This document shows positions 55,823-64,000 of a DNA stretch of 64,000 nt, in pieces (within the stretch, counting starts at the first letter, position 1; each line of letters opens with the position of its first letter). This stretch comes from Geminicoccaceae bacterium (GTDB lineage Bacteria; Pseudomonadota; Alphaproteobacteria; Geminicoccales; Geminicoccaceae), in the NCBI GenBank assembly GCA_025999455.1, contig AP024683.1:1309501-1373500 (forward strand). Direction: 5' to 3'. The notes under the pieces were generated by a model, which was not told the DNA's origin, ran no database searches, and saw only the letters and a list, made by a program, of their open reading frames with translations. The position numbers and the translations under genes were made by a program.

Positions 55823-56605
55823 TCAGCGCCGCCGCCAGGGCGCGAACCAGCCGAGCCCGTCCTCGGTGCGCCCTTTGGGCCGGTATTCGCAGCCCACCCA
55901 GCCCGCATAGCCGACCCGGTCGAGCACGGCGAAGAGATAGGGATAGTTGATCTCGCCCACGTCCGGCTCGTGCCGCTCGGGCACGCCCGCGATCTGCACG
56001 TGCGCGGTGATGTCGGCGTAGGCCTCGACGTGGCGGGCGAGATCGCCCTCCATGATCTGGCAATGGTAGAGGTCGAGCTGGAGCTTGAGGTTCGGCTCGC
56101 CCACCCGCTCGATGATCCGCCGCGCCTGGGCTTGATAGTTCAAGAAGTAGCCCGGGATGTCGCGCGTGTTGATCGGCTCGACGACGAGCGTGATGCCGTG
56201 CTCGGCGCAGCGCCGCGCGGCGTGCCGCAGATTCTCGACGTAGACCTCTTCGTGGCGGGCCCGGTCGGCGCCCTGGGGCAAGAGCCCCGCCATGGCGTGC
56301 AGGGTCTTGCAGCCCGTCGCCCGGGCGTAGCGCAGCGCCGTCTCGACACCGTCGCGGAACTCGGCTTCGCGGCCGGGCAGCGAGGCGATCCCCCGCTCGC
56401 CCGCGGCGAAGTCGCCGGGTGGCATGTTGAAGAGCGCCTGCACGAGGCCGTTGCGGTTCAGCGCCTCGGCGATCGCCTCGGGCGGATGCTCGTAAGGAAA
56501 GAGGAACTCGACCGCCTCGAAGCCCGCCGCCGCGGCCCGGCCGAACCGCTCGAGGAACGGGACGTCGGTGAACATCATCGAGAGATTGGCGGCGAAGCGC
56601 GGCAT
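55823..56605 (-). CDS. otnI: 2-oxo-tetronate isomerase / hydroxypyruvate isomerase-like
   Basis: TIM-barrel isomerase of 260 aa (AP endonuclease family 2). It starts with RFAANLSMMFTDVPFLERF and has metal-binding segments VVEPINTRDIPGYFL, LQLDLYHCQIMEGD and HVQIAGVPERHEPDVGEINY. Hyi and OtnI share this sequence type. The nearby otnK and otnC genes favour OtnI, which converts 2-oxo-tetronate to 3-oxo-tetronate. It is transcribed convergent to the Uma2 gene. Confidence 0.9.
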   Translation of the reverse strand: MPRFAANLSMMFTDVPFLERFGRAAAAGFEAVEFLFPYEHPPEAIAEALNRNGLVQALFNMPPGDFAAGERGIASLPGREAEFRDGVETALRYARATGCKTLHAMAGLLPQGADRARHEEVYVENLRHAARRCAEHGITLVVEPINTRDIPGYFLNYQAQARRIIERVGEPNLKLQLDLYHCQIMEGDLARHVEAYADITAHVQIAGVPERHEPDVGEINYPYLFAVLDRVGYAGWVGCEYRPKGRTEDGLGWFAPWRRR

Positions 56606-56637
56606 GTCTCTCCCTCCCGGACCGATCGCGCTCGCCC

Positions 56638-57297
56638 TTAAGCGCTCGACCCGGGTTCGACAACCGCCCGAACGGCAGCTCGGCGCACGGGCAAGCCGCC
56701 CGCGCGGATCAGGAAGTCGACGACCTCGGGAAGCCCCTCCCCGGTCTTGAGGTTGGTCATGACGAAGGGCCGCTCGCCGCGCATCCGCCGCGCATCGGCC
56801 GCCATGACCTCGAGCCGGGCACCCACGTAGGGCGCGAGGTCGATCTTGTTGATGACGAGGAGATCGGAGCGGGTGATCCCGGGGCCGCCCTTGCGCGGGA
56901 TCTTCTCGCCCTCGGCCACGTCGATGACGTAGATCGTGAGATCGGCGAGCTCGGGGCTGAAGGTGGCGGCCAGATTGTCGCCGCCCGATTCGATGAGCAG
57001 GAGCTCGAGGTTCGGGAAGCGCCGGCGCATCTCGGCCACCGCGGCGAGGTTGATCGAGGCATCCTCGCGGATCGCGGTGTGCGGGCAGCCGCCCGTTTCG
57101 ACCCCCAAGATCCGCTCGGCCGGCAATGCCCCGGCCTCGGTCAGGATCCGCTGGTCCTCCTTGGTGTAGATGTCGTTCGTGACGACCGCCATGTCGTAGC
57201 GGTCGCGCAGGGCCTTGCAGAGCGCCTCGCAGAGCGCGGTCTTGCCCGAGCCGACCGGGCCGCCGATGCCGACGCGCAAAGGTCCGTGTGGGCTCAT
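56638..57297 (-). CDS. ureG: Urease accessory GTPase UreG
   Basis: SIMIBI-class GTPase of 219 aa with P-loop [23 protein letters not shown], the Cys-Pro-His nickel-binding motif [15 protein letters not shown] and the specificity motif NKIDL. It delivers nickel to urease. It overlaps ureF by 4 nt and is the last gene of the ureABCEFG operon. Confidence 0.96.
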   Translation of the reverse strand: MSPHGPLRVGIGGPVGSGKTALCEALCKALRDRYDMAVVTNDIYTKEDQRILTEAGALPAERILGVETGGCPHTAIREDASINLAAVAEMRRRFPNLELLLIESGGDNLAATFSPELADLTIYVIDVAEGEKIPRKGGPGITRSDLLVINKIDLAPYVGARLEVMAADARRMRGERPFVMTNLKTGEGLPEVVDFLIRAGGLPVRRAAVRAVVEPGSSA

Positions 57298-57986
57298 GAG
57301 CGGAACAGCCTCGTGTACTGGGTCTCGTGGGAGAGGGAACACCAATCGACCATCAAGCTCGCGCCGCCGAGCGCCGCGATCGGAGCGTGCTCCGCCCGCC
57401 GCGCCGCGGCGCCAACCGCGGGCTCGAGCGCCGCGAGGGCCCGCTGGCCGGCGGTCTGGCCCAAGGGCACGAGCCGGACCGCGGCCGAGACGAGGTTCGC
57501 CACGACGGCCTGCAAGAAAGCCGCGAGCGCGGGCCGGAGCGGGATGTCGTGGGCGGCGGCGACCGCACCCACCGCGAGCGGGTAGACGAGCGGCGGCGCC
57601 GCCTCGGGCTCGCCGAAGAAAAGGGCGAGGCGCCCGCGCGGGTCGGGCCAAGCGGCGAGGCAGGTGCGGGCGAAGGCGGCCCCTTGCGCGGTGGTCTCGA
57701 GCAGGAGCTCCGCCGTTGCGGGAAGGGCGGCGGCGAGGGCGCGGAGCCCGGCGAAGCCCACGGCATCCTCGGCCTCGACCGCGTCGTGGGCGCGCGCGCA
57801 GAGGATCGCATCCTGGCCGAGCGTGCCGTTCTCGAGCAGATCGCCGAGCCACGTGACGAGCGCCCGCTCGTCGCGCACGAGCCCCGCCTCGACCGCCCAT
57901 TCGAGCCCGTGCGCGTAGGAGAAGGCGCCCACCGGAAAGCTCGGCGAGAGCCAGGTCAGGAGCCGGTAGAGCGCCCCCTCATCCAT
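57294..57986 (-). CDS. ureF: Urease accessory protein UreF
   Basis: All-helical UreF of 230 aa with the typical [20 protein letters not shown] start and a C-terminal RLFRS tail that contacts UreD. It bridges UreD and UreG for nickel transfer. It overlaps ureE by 8 nt at its 5' end and ureG by 4 nt at its 3' end. Confidence 0.95.
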   Translation of the reverse strand: MDEGALYRLLTWLSPSFPVGAFSYAHGLEWAVEAGLVRDERALVTWLGDLLENGTLGQDAILCARAHDAVEAEDAVGFAGLRALAAALPATAELLLETTAQGAAFARTCLAAWPDPRGRLALFFGEPEAAPPLVYPLAVGAVAAAHDIPLRPALAAFLQAVVANLVSAAVRLVPLGQTAGQRALAALEPAVGAAARRAEHAPIAALGGASLMVDWCSLSHETQYTRLFRS

Positions 57987-58455
57987 GCCCGTGCCCGTGC
58001 GGACCGTGCCCGTGCGCGGGGTCGGCGTGGGCGTGGCCGTGCGCGTAGGCCCCGTGTTCGGGATCGAACGGCGCCCTTTTGCGCTCGAGCCGGCCGCCGA
58101 GCCCCTCGAGCATCGCTTCGAGCACGTGGTCGGGTCGGATCCGCAGCCGATCGGGGAAGATCTGCGCCGGGGTGTGGCGGTTGCCGAGATGCCAGGCGAG
58201 CCGGGCGAGTGTCCGCGGATCGTCTGCAACGACATCGACCACGGGCTCTTCGGCGGCGCGCACGAGGAGCCGCCTTCCGTCCTCGAGGACGAGCCGGTCG
58301 CCCTCGTGGAGATGCCGCGCCTCGGGCAGATCGAGCAGGACGGTCTCGCCCGCATCGGTGCGCAGCGTCATCCGACGCCGGTGGCGGTCGTCGTAAGTGA
58401 GCGTGACGCTCCCCGCCGGCTCTCCCCCCGCCTCGACCGCGACCGCCCGGACCAT
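57979..58455 (-). CDS. ureE: Urease nickel chaperone UreE
   Basis: UreE of 158 aa with two domains: an N-terminal peptide-binding domain and a metal-binding C-terminal domain with WHLGNRH. The tail is His-rich ([20 protein letters not shown]), as seen in nickel-storing UreE. It supplies Ni2+ to the UreDFG complex. It lies 11 nt after ureC. Confidence 0.94.
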   Translation of the reverse strand: MVRAVAVEAGGEPAGSVTLTYDDRHRRRMTLRTDAGETVLLDLPEARHLHEGDRLVLEDGRRLLVRAAEEPVVDVVADDPRTLARLAWHLGNRHTPAQIFPDRLRIRPDHVLEAMLEGLGGRLERKRAPFDPEHGAYAHGHAHADPAHGHGPHGHGHG

Positions 58456-58466
58456 CCCCGCACCCT

Positions 58467-60176
<1,710 letters not shown>

Positions 60177-60189
60177 CGGCTCCAGCCTC

Positions 60190-60498
60190 CTAATCCAACG
60201 GACCCATGATCGCCTGGCGGAAGCCGAACACCCGCCGCGCGCCGACGAAGGGCACGAGTCGCACCTCGCGCTTCTGCCCCGGCTCGAAGCGCACGGCCGT
60301 CCCGGCCGGGATGTCGAGCCGCATGCCGCGGGCCTTCTCCCGGTCGAAGGCGAGCGCCGGGTTGACCTCGTAGAAATGGTAGTGCGAGCCGACCTGGACC
60401 GGCCGGTCGCCCGTGTTCGCGACCTCGAGGGTCACGGTCGGCCGGCCCGCGTTGAGCTCGAGCTCGCCGTCGGCCGCGCGGATCTCGCCGGGGATCAA
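60190..60498 (-). CDS. ureB: Urease subunit beta
   Basis: UreB of 102 aa ([15 protein letters not shown] to [13 protein letters not shown]), with the conserved [11 protein letters not shown] core. The TTG start at 60498 follows AGGAGGGG by 4 nt and begins the conserved N terminus. No ATG or GTG is available downstream without losing conserved residues. It lies 11 nt after ureA. Confidence 0.95.
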   Translation of the reverse strand: MIPGEIRAADGELELNAGRPTVTLEVANTGDRPVQVGSHYHFYEVNPALAFDREKARGMRLDIPAGTAVRFEPGQKREVRLVPFVGARRVFGFRQAIMGPLD

Positions 60499-60509
60499 GG
60501 TGCCCCTCC

Positions 60510-60812
60510 TCAGCGGATCGGGCGGTGGACGGTCACGAGCTTCGTGCCGTCCGGGAAGGTCGCCTCGACTTGGACCTCGGGGATCATCTCCGCCACCCCC
60601 TCCATGACCTGCTCGCGGCTCAGGACCTCCGCACCGGCCTGCATGAGCTCGGCCACCGAGCGGCCGTCGCGGGCGCCTTCGAGGACCGCGTCGGTGATCA
60701 GCGCCACGGCTTCGGGATGGTTGAGCTTGACGCCCCGCTCGAGCCGCCGGCGGGCCACCATGGCGGCGAGCGCGATCAAGAGCTTGTCCTTCTCGCGTGG
60801 GCTCAGCTGCAT
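60510..60812 (-). CDS. ureA: Urease subunit gamma
   Basis: UreA of 100 aa with the family opening [17 protein letters not shown] and conserved [13 protein letters not shown] and HRPIR end. The ATG at 60812 matches the conserved N terminus. ureD lies beyond a divergent RraA-like gene, so the ureA-B-C-E-F-G unit starts here. Confidence 0.96.
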   Translation of the reverse strand: MQLSPREKDKLLIALAAMVARRRLERGVKLNHPEAVALITDAVLEGARDGRSVAELMQAGAEVLSREQVMEGVAEMIPEVQVEATFPDGTKLVTVHRPIR

Positions 60813-60975
60813 GCCTCCTCCCGGCTGCCGGACGTGCCTCCGCCCTGGCCTCGCACGTCCCCCGGGGTGCAAGATGGAGGCCAGCTCGCGCGACCGGTCT
60901 CGCGCGGGCGGGCGCACCGGCAGGGCTGCCCGGCGATTGGGCAGGCGCTGCCCGAAAAACGAGCAGGGAGGTCGG

Positions 60976-61671
60976 ATGACGCTCGATCCCGCGGCCTTCG
61001 CCGAACTCGCCCGCATCGGCACGGCGACGCTCTCCGCGCGCCTTTTGAAGCGCGGCATCCGCCGCCATCGGATCCGGGGGGCTGCGGCGCTCTTCCCCGA
61101 CCGCCGGATCGCCGGCCCCGCCTTCACGCTCCGCTTCCTGCCCGGCCGCGAGGACCTGCCGCTCGCCGAGAGCCTGGTCGCCCCGGGCGGGCTGATCGAG
61201 GCGGTCGAGACCGCCCCGGCCGGCTCGGTGCTCGTCATCGAGACGGGTGGCGACCGCGAGAGCGGGGTGGTCGGCGACATCTTGGCCGACCGGCTGCGGC
61301 TGCGCGGTGTGGTGGGTGCGGTGAGCGACGGGACGATGCGCGACCGGGTCGGGCTCGAACGGGTGGGCTTCCCGGTCTGGTGCGCCGGTACGGTCGCCCC
61401 GCCCGCCACGGCGAGCCTCTGGTGCGCCGGCTCGGGCGGGCCGATCGCGGTCGGCGGGACCACGGTCTTCCCCGAGGACCCGATCGTGGCCGATGCCGAC
61501 GGTGCCATCGTGGTGCCGCGAGCGCTCGCGGCCGAGATCCTCGTCGAAGCGCGCGAGCAGGACGCGTTCGAGCGCTGGGTGATCGAGGAGGTCGCACGCG
61601 GGCGGCCGCTCCCCGGCCTCTACCCCGCGACCCCCGACTCGCTCGCCGAGCACCGCGCCCGGCGGGGCTGA
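60976..61671 (+). CDS. RraA/dimethylmenaquinone methyltransferase-like aldolase family protein
   Basis: The product of 231 aa has the RraA-fold core: [41 protein letters not shown] and DADGAIVVP. Members include RraA, HMG/CHA aldolases and oxaloacetate decarboxylases; the D-x(20)-R-D residues suggest an aldolase or decarboxylase function. It lies on the opposite strand inside the urease locus, divergent from ureA and convergent with ureD. Confidence 0.88.
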   Translation: MTLDPAAFAELARIGTATLSARLLKRGIRRHRIRGAAALFPDRRIAGPAFTLRFLPGREDLPLAESLVAPGGLIEAVETAPAGSVLVIETGGDRESGVVGDILADRLRLRGVVGAVSDGTMRDRVGLERVGFPVWCAGTVAPPATASLWCAGSGGPIAVGGTTVFPEDPIVADADGAIVVPRALAAEILVEAREQDAFERWVIEEVARGRPLPGLYPATPDSLAEHRARRG

Positions 61672-61694
61672 GCGCGAGGCCCGCGCGGCCGGGC

Positions 61695-62597
61695 TCAGCA
61701 GCGCCAGACGCGCGGCAGGCCGCTTTCGAGCCCGAAGGCCGGAAGGAGCGGCTCGAGCGCGCTCGCGAGCGCCCGGCGCAGCGCGAAGCCGTCGGCCGCG
61801 AGGAGCCGCGCCACGAGGACCGGCCCACGCAGGCCCGCCGCGGCCCGCGCGGGAACCTGGGCGAGCCGGCCGCGCACCGCCTGGAGCCGGTCCTCGTCGG
61901 TCCCGGGGCCGAGGGCGAAAAGGGTCGCGAACGCACGCGCGCCGCCCAGGAGCGCCGGCCGCTCGGCGAGCTCGGCGATCGGACCCTCGAGCCGGAACGG
62001 ATCGACCAGGAGGAGCTCGCCCTCGCACCGCAGCACGCGGCGATCGCGGAGGGCTCCCGTCCGCACGCGCTCGCCGCGCGCCGTCCGCCCGAGCACCACG
62101 GCTTCGACGAGCAGGAAGCGCGCCTCGCTTGCGAGGTCGACTTCGAGGGTCCGGTCGAGCCGGGCGCCGTCGAAGAGGATCGTCTCCTGTGGCAACCAGA
62201 GGAGCGTCCCGCCGGGTTCGACCTCGAGCCGGGTCTCGATGTGCGCCTCGGGCCCGAGCGAGCGGTAGATCTTCTCGGCCGCCTGGCCCGAGGCCAGGAG
62301 GGACGCGCCCGCGCGCACGCGCAGCCGCTGCTCGATCCGATCGCCACCGGCGATGCCGCCCGCGGCGTTGATCAGCACGGCCTCGAAGAGCCGCGGATCG
62401 AGGCTCTTCGGGAAGCGCGCCTTGCTGCAGCCGGCCTCGCGGTGGACGAGGAGCGCGCTCGCGCCCGCCCGCACCCCGACCTCGAGCTCGACGAAGCCCC
62501 GCGCGCGCTGCAGCCGGATCGGTTCCGCCGCGTGGGCCGGCTCCGTTCGGTCCGCCTCGGGTTCGCTCAGCTCGTCGTGCAGATCGGTGCGTAGCAT
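61695..62597 (-). CDS. ureD: Urease accessory protein UreD
   Basis: UreD/UreH of 300 aa with the family landmarks [36 protein letters not shown] and [19 protein letters not shown]. It is the scaffold that docks on apo-urease and, with UreF and UreG, forms the nickel tunnel. The gene starts inside the 3' end of the carbamoylase gene (31-nt overlap), so it is transcribed with that operon rather than with ureA. Confidence 0.94.
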   Translation of the reverse strand: MLRTDLHDELSEPEADRTEPAHAAEPIRLQRARGFVELEVGVRAGASALLVHREAGCSKARFPKSLDPRLFEAVLINAAGGIAGGDRIEQRLRVRAGASLLASGQAAEKIYRSLGPEAHIETRLEVEPGGTLLWLPQETILFDGARLDRTLEVDLASEARFLLVEAVVLGRTARGERVRTGALRDRRVLRCEGELLLVDPFRLEGPIAELAERPALLGGARAFATLFALGPGTDEDRLQAVRGRLAQVPARAAAGLRGPVLVARLLAADGFALRRALASALEPLLPAFGLESGLPRVWRC

Positions 62598-63475
62598 TCC
62601 GGCCGCCGATGCAGGGCGAAGTTGAAGATGTGCTCCTTGATCTCGCGGGTCCGATCGAGATCGATCGTGGCCGTCGCGAGCTCGTCCTCAAGCGTGCTGC
62701 ACATCGCGACGATCTCGCCCGTCGGTGCCACGATGCAGCTCTGGCCGATCAGGAGGCAGCCTTCCTCGACCCCGCATTTGGCCGTGGCCGCGACCCAGGT
62801 GCCGTTCTGGTAGGCACCCGCCTGCAGCACGAGATGGTTGTGGAAATTCTGCAGATGGTCCTGCTGCGGTACGGGCGGGTAGTGCTGCGGGGTGTTGTAG
62901 CCGACCATGACGAGCTCGACCCCGGCGAGGCCGAGCACCCGCCAAGCCTCGGGCCAGCGCCGGTCGTTGCAGATCAGGATGCCCATCCGCCCGCCGAGCG
63001 CGTCCGCGGTGGGGAAGCCCAGATCGCCGGGCTCGAAATAGCGCTTCTCGAGATGCTGGAAGGGCCGCCAGGGCTCGTGCTCGCGATGCCCCGGGAGATG
63101 GATCTTGCGGTATTTGAGCACGATCCGCCCCGAGGGATCGACGAGGATCGCGGTGTTGAAGCGGCGGCCCTCGGGGGTGAGCTCCGCGTAGCCCAGATGG
63201 AAGGCGCAACCGAGCGACGCCGCGGTCTCGAAGAGCGGCCGGGTCGCCGGGCTCGGCATCTCGCGCTCGAAGAACGTGTCGAGCTCGGCCGGATCGGCGA
63301 ACCACCAGCGCGGGAAGAAGGTCGTGAGCGCGAGCTCGGGGAACACGACGAGCCGCGCCCCGCGCCCGTGCGCCTCGCGCAAGAGCGCGATCAGCCGGCG
63401 GACCACCTGCTCGCGCGTTTCGCTGCGGGCGATCGGCCCGAGCTGGGCCACGGCGACGCCGAGCTTTCGGCTCAT
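62567..63475 (-). CDS. Nitrilase-superfamily N-carbamoyl-D-amino acid hydrolase
   Basis: The product of 302 aa has the Glu-Lys-Cys triad: Glu47 (VVFPELALT), Lys124 ([10 protein letters not shown]) and Cys169 ([11 protein letters not shown]). The sequence follows that of D-carbamoylases over its full length. These enzymes turn N-carbamoyl amino acids into amino acid, CO2 and ammonia. The start overlaps the upstream ammonia-lyase-like stop by 4 nt and the stop overlaps ureD, suggesting a shared nitrogen-recovery pathway. Confidence 0.92.
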   Translation of the reverse strand: MSRKLGVAVAQLGPIARSETREQVVRRLIALLREAHGRGARLVVFPELALTTFFPRWWFADPAELDTFFEREMPSPATRPLFETAASLGCAFHLGYAELTPEGRRFNTAILVDPSGRIVLKYRKIHLPGHREHEPWRPFQHLEKRYFEPGDLGFPTADALGGRMGILICNDRRWPEAWRVLGLAGVELVMVGYNTPQHYPPVPQQDHLQNFHNHLVLQAGAYQNGTWVAATAKCGVEEGCLLIGQSCIVAPTGEIVAMCSTLEDELATATIDLDRTREIKEHIFNFALHRRPECYAPICTTS

Positions 63476-64000
63476 GGTCGATCTCCTCGACGGGCGGCGA
63501 CCGCTTCGGGGCTCTTCCCCACGATCGCGCGATAGACCTCCGGATCCGTTGCACCTTCCGTGCCGAACACGAGGACACGGCTCTCGGGCCCGAGCCCGAG
63601 CGCTCGGGCGAGCGGCGGTGCGGCGGCCGCGGCGAGCGCGCCCGCGAGCCCCGCGACCCCCGATTCGCCCACGACGAGCGGCGGATCGCCGCCCACACCC
63701 TCGGCCAGGAGGCGCATCACCGCCACCGCGGCGTGGTCGGGGATCGCGAGGAACGCGTGCGCGAGCTCGTCGAGCACGCGCCAAGCGAGGAGCGACGGCT
63801 CGCCGCAGGCGAGGCCCGCCATGACCGTGTCGAGATCGCCCGCGACCGCGACCGGCCGGCCGGCCCGGCAGGAGGCGAGGAGGCAGGCGGCGCGGTCGGG
63901 CTCGACCACGACGATCCGCGGCCGCGCGGCGGCGAAGCGCCTGTCGAGGCGGGCCGCGACCGCGGCGGCGAGCCCGCCCACACCTCCTTGCAGGAAGACG
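63472..64000 (-). CDS. Diaminopropionate ammonia-lyase-like PLP enzyme, C-terminal part (cut by window edge)
   Basis: Only the last 175 or so residues are in the window. They show the pattern of the fold-type II PLP family, with QGGVGGLAAAVAARLD (glycine-rich loop), VVEPDRAACLLAS, DTVMAGLACGEPS and VVGESGVAGLAGAL. These match diaminopropionate ammonia-lyase (DpaL) best. In the family this splits 2,3-diaminopropionate into pyruvate and ammonia. Overlap with the carbamoylase gene (ATGA) indicates an operon. The PLP lysine and the N terminus lie outside the window. Confidence 0.85.
   Translation of the reverse strand, partial: VFLQGGVGGLAAAVAARLDRRFAAARPRIVVVEPDRAACLLASCRAGRPVAVAGDLDTVMAGLACGEPSLLAWRVLDELAHAFLAIPDHAAVAVMRLLAEGVGGDPPLVVGESGVAGLAGALAAAAAPPLARALGLGPESRVLVFGTEGATDPEVYRAIVGKSPEAVAARRGDRP

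Overview
The window is a very GC-rich (roughly 70 %), densely packed chromosomal segment from a proteobacterium. It is most likely an alphaproteobacterium: the nirI/nirS-ECFDLGHJN order is Paracoccus-like, the hsp20 leader looks like a ROSE thermometer, and a CtaB/SCO set and BKACE, Bug and otn genes are present. No rRNA, tRNA, CRISPR array, insertion sequence or phage gene was recognised. Genus-level placement is not possible from this sequence alone.

Region 1 (1-18970) is a denitrification island. A divergent nirI-type regulator (cut by the window edge) and nirS flank a perfect TTGAC-N4-GTCAA box. nirS leads nirE-C-F-D-L-G-H-J-N plus a SirB/CbiX chelatase, that is, nitrite reductase and its heme d1 pathway. 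nirF carries an in-frame TGA. A second operon faces it on the minus strand (17920 down to 10226). It encodes a 53-aa membrane peptide, a CuA subunit, a heme-copper subunit I whose active-site Tyr is replaced by Gln, CtaB, SCO, a cytochrome b/ferredoxin/FrhD-like fusion, an unknown membrane protein, hemerythrin and a TrpD2-like protein. A second copy of the same box lies at its head, shared with a divergent apbE. I read this as an eNOR-like nitric oxide reductase that supplies the step after NirS. The two operons converge at about 10215.

Region 2 (19095-32464) is general accessory metabolism: an EF-hand protein, a glycine-zipper lipoprotein, a patatin with a GntP permease, an RND efflux system with an MFS transporter, a BKACE enzyme, a serralysin-like RTX protease, a YbhN-like membrane protein and a rhomboid protease.

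Region 3 (32465-40318) is signalling: a DSF synthase RpfF, a hybrid kinase RpfC, and a REC-PAS-GGDEF-EAL regulator in the place usually held by the HD-GYP protein RpfG. A Nudix hydrolase and two HTH regulators follow, with AT-rich palindromic intergenic DNA.

Region 4 (40382-53250) is mixed: a penicillin acylase, a HAD hydrolase, an RTX protein made of nine 27-residue repeats, a lipoprotein, TrxC and a Crp/Fnr regulator, a PanE-like reductase with an oxalyl-CoA-synthetase-like ligase, a PQQ-type sugar dehydrogenase, a Bug receptor, a DnaJ-like protein and Hsp20. The hsp20 gene has a clear RpoH-type promoter and a ROSE-like leader.

Region 5 (53319-64000) is catabolic: otnK-otnC and a separate otnI for four-carbon acid sugars, then ureG-F-E-C-B-A, a divergent RraA-like gene, and an overlapping run of a diaminopropionate ammonia-lyase-like gene (cut by the window edge), an N-carbamoyl amino acid hydrolase and ureD.
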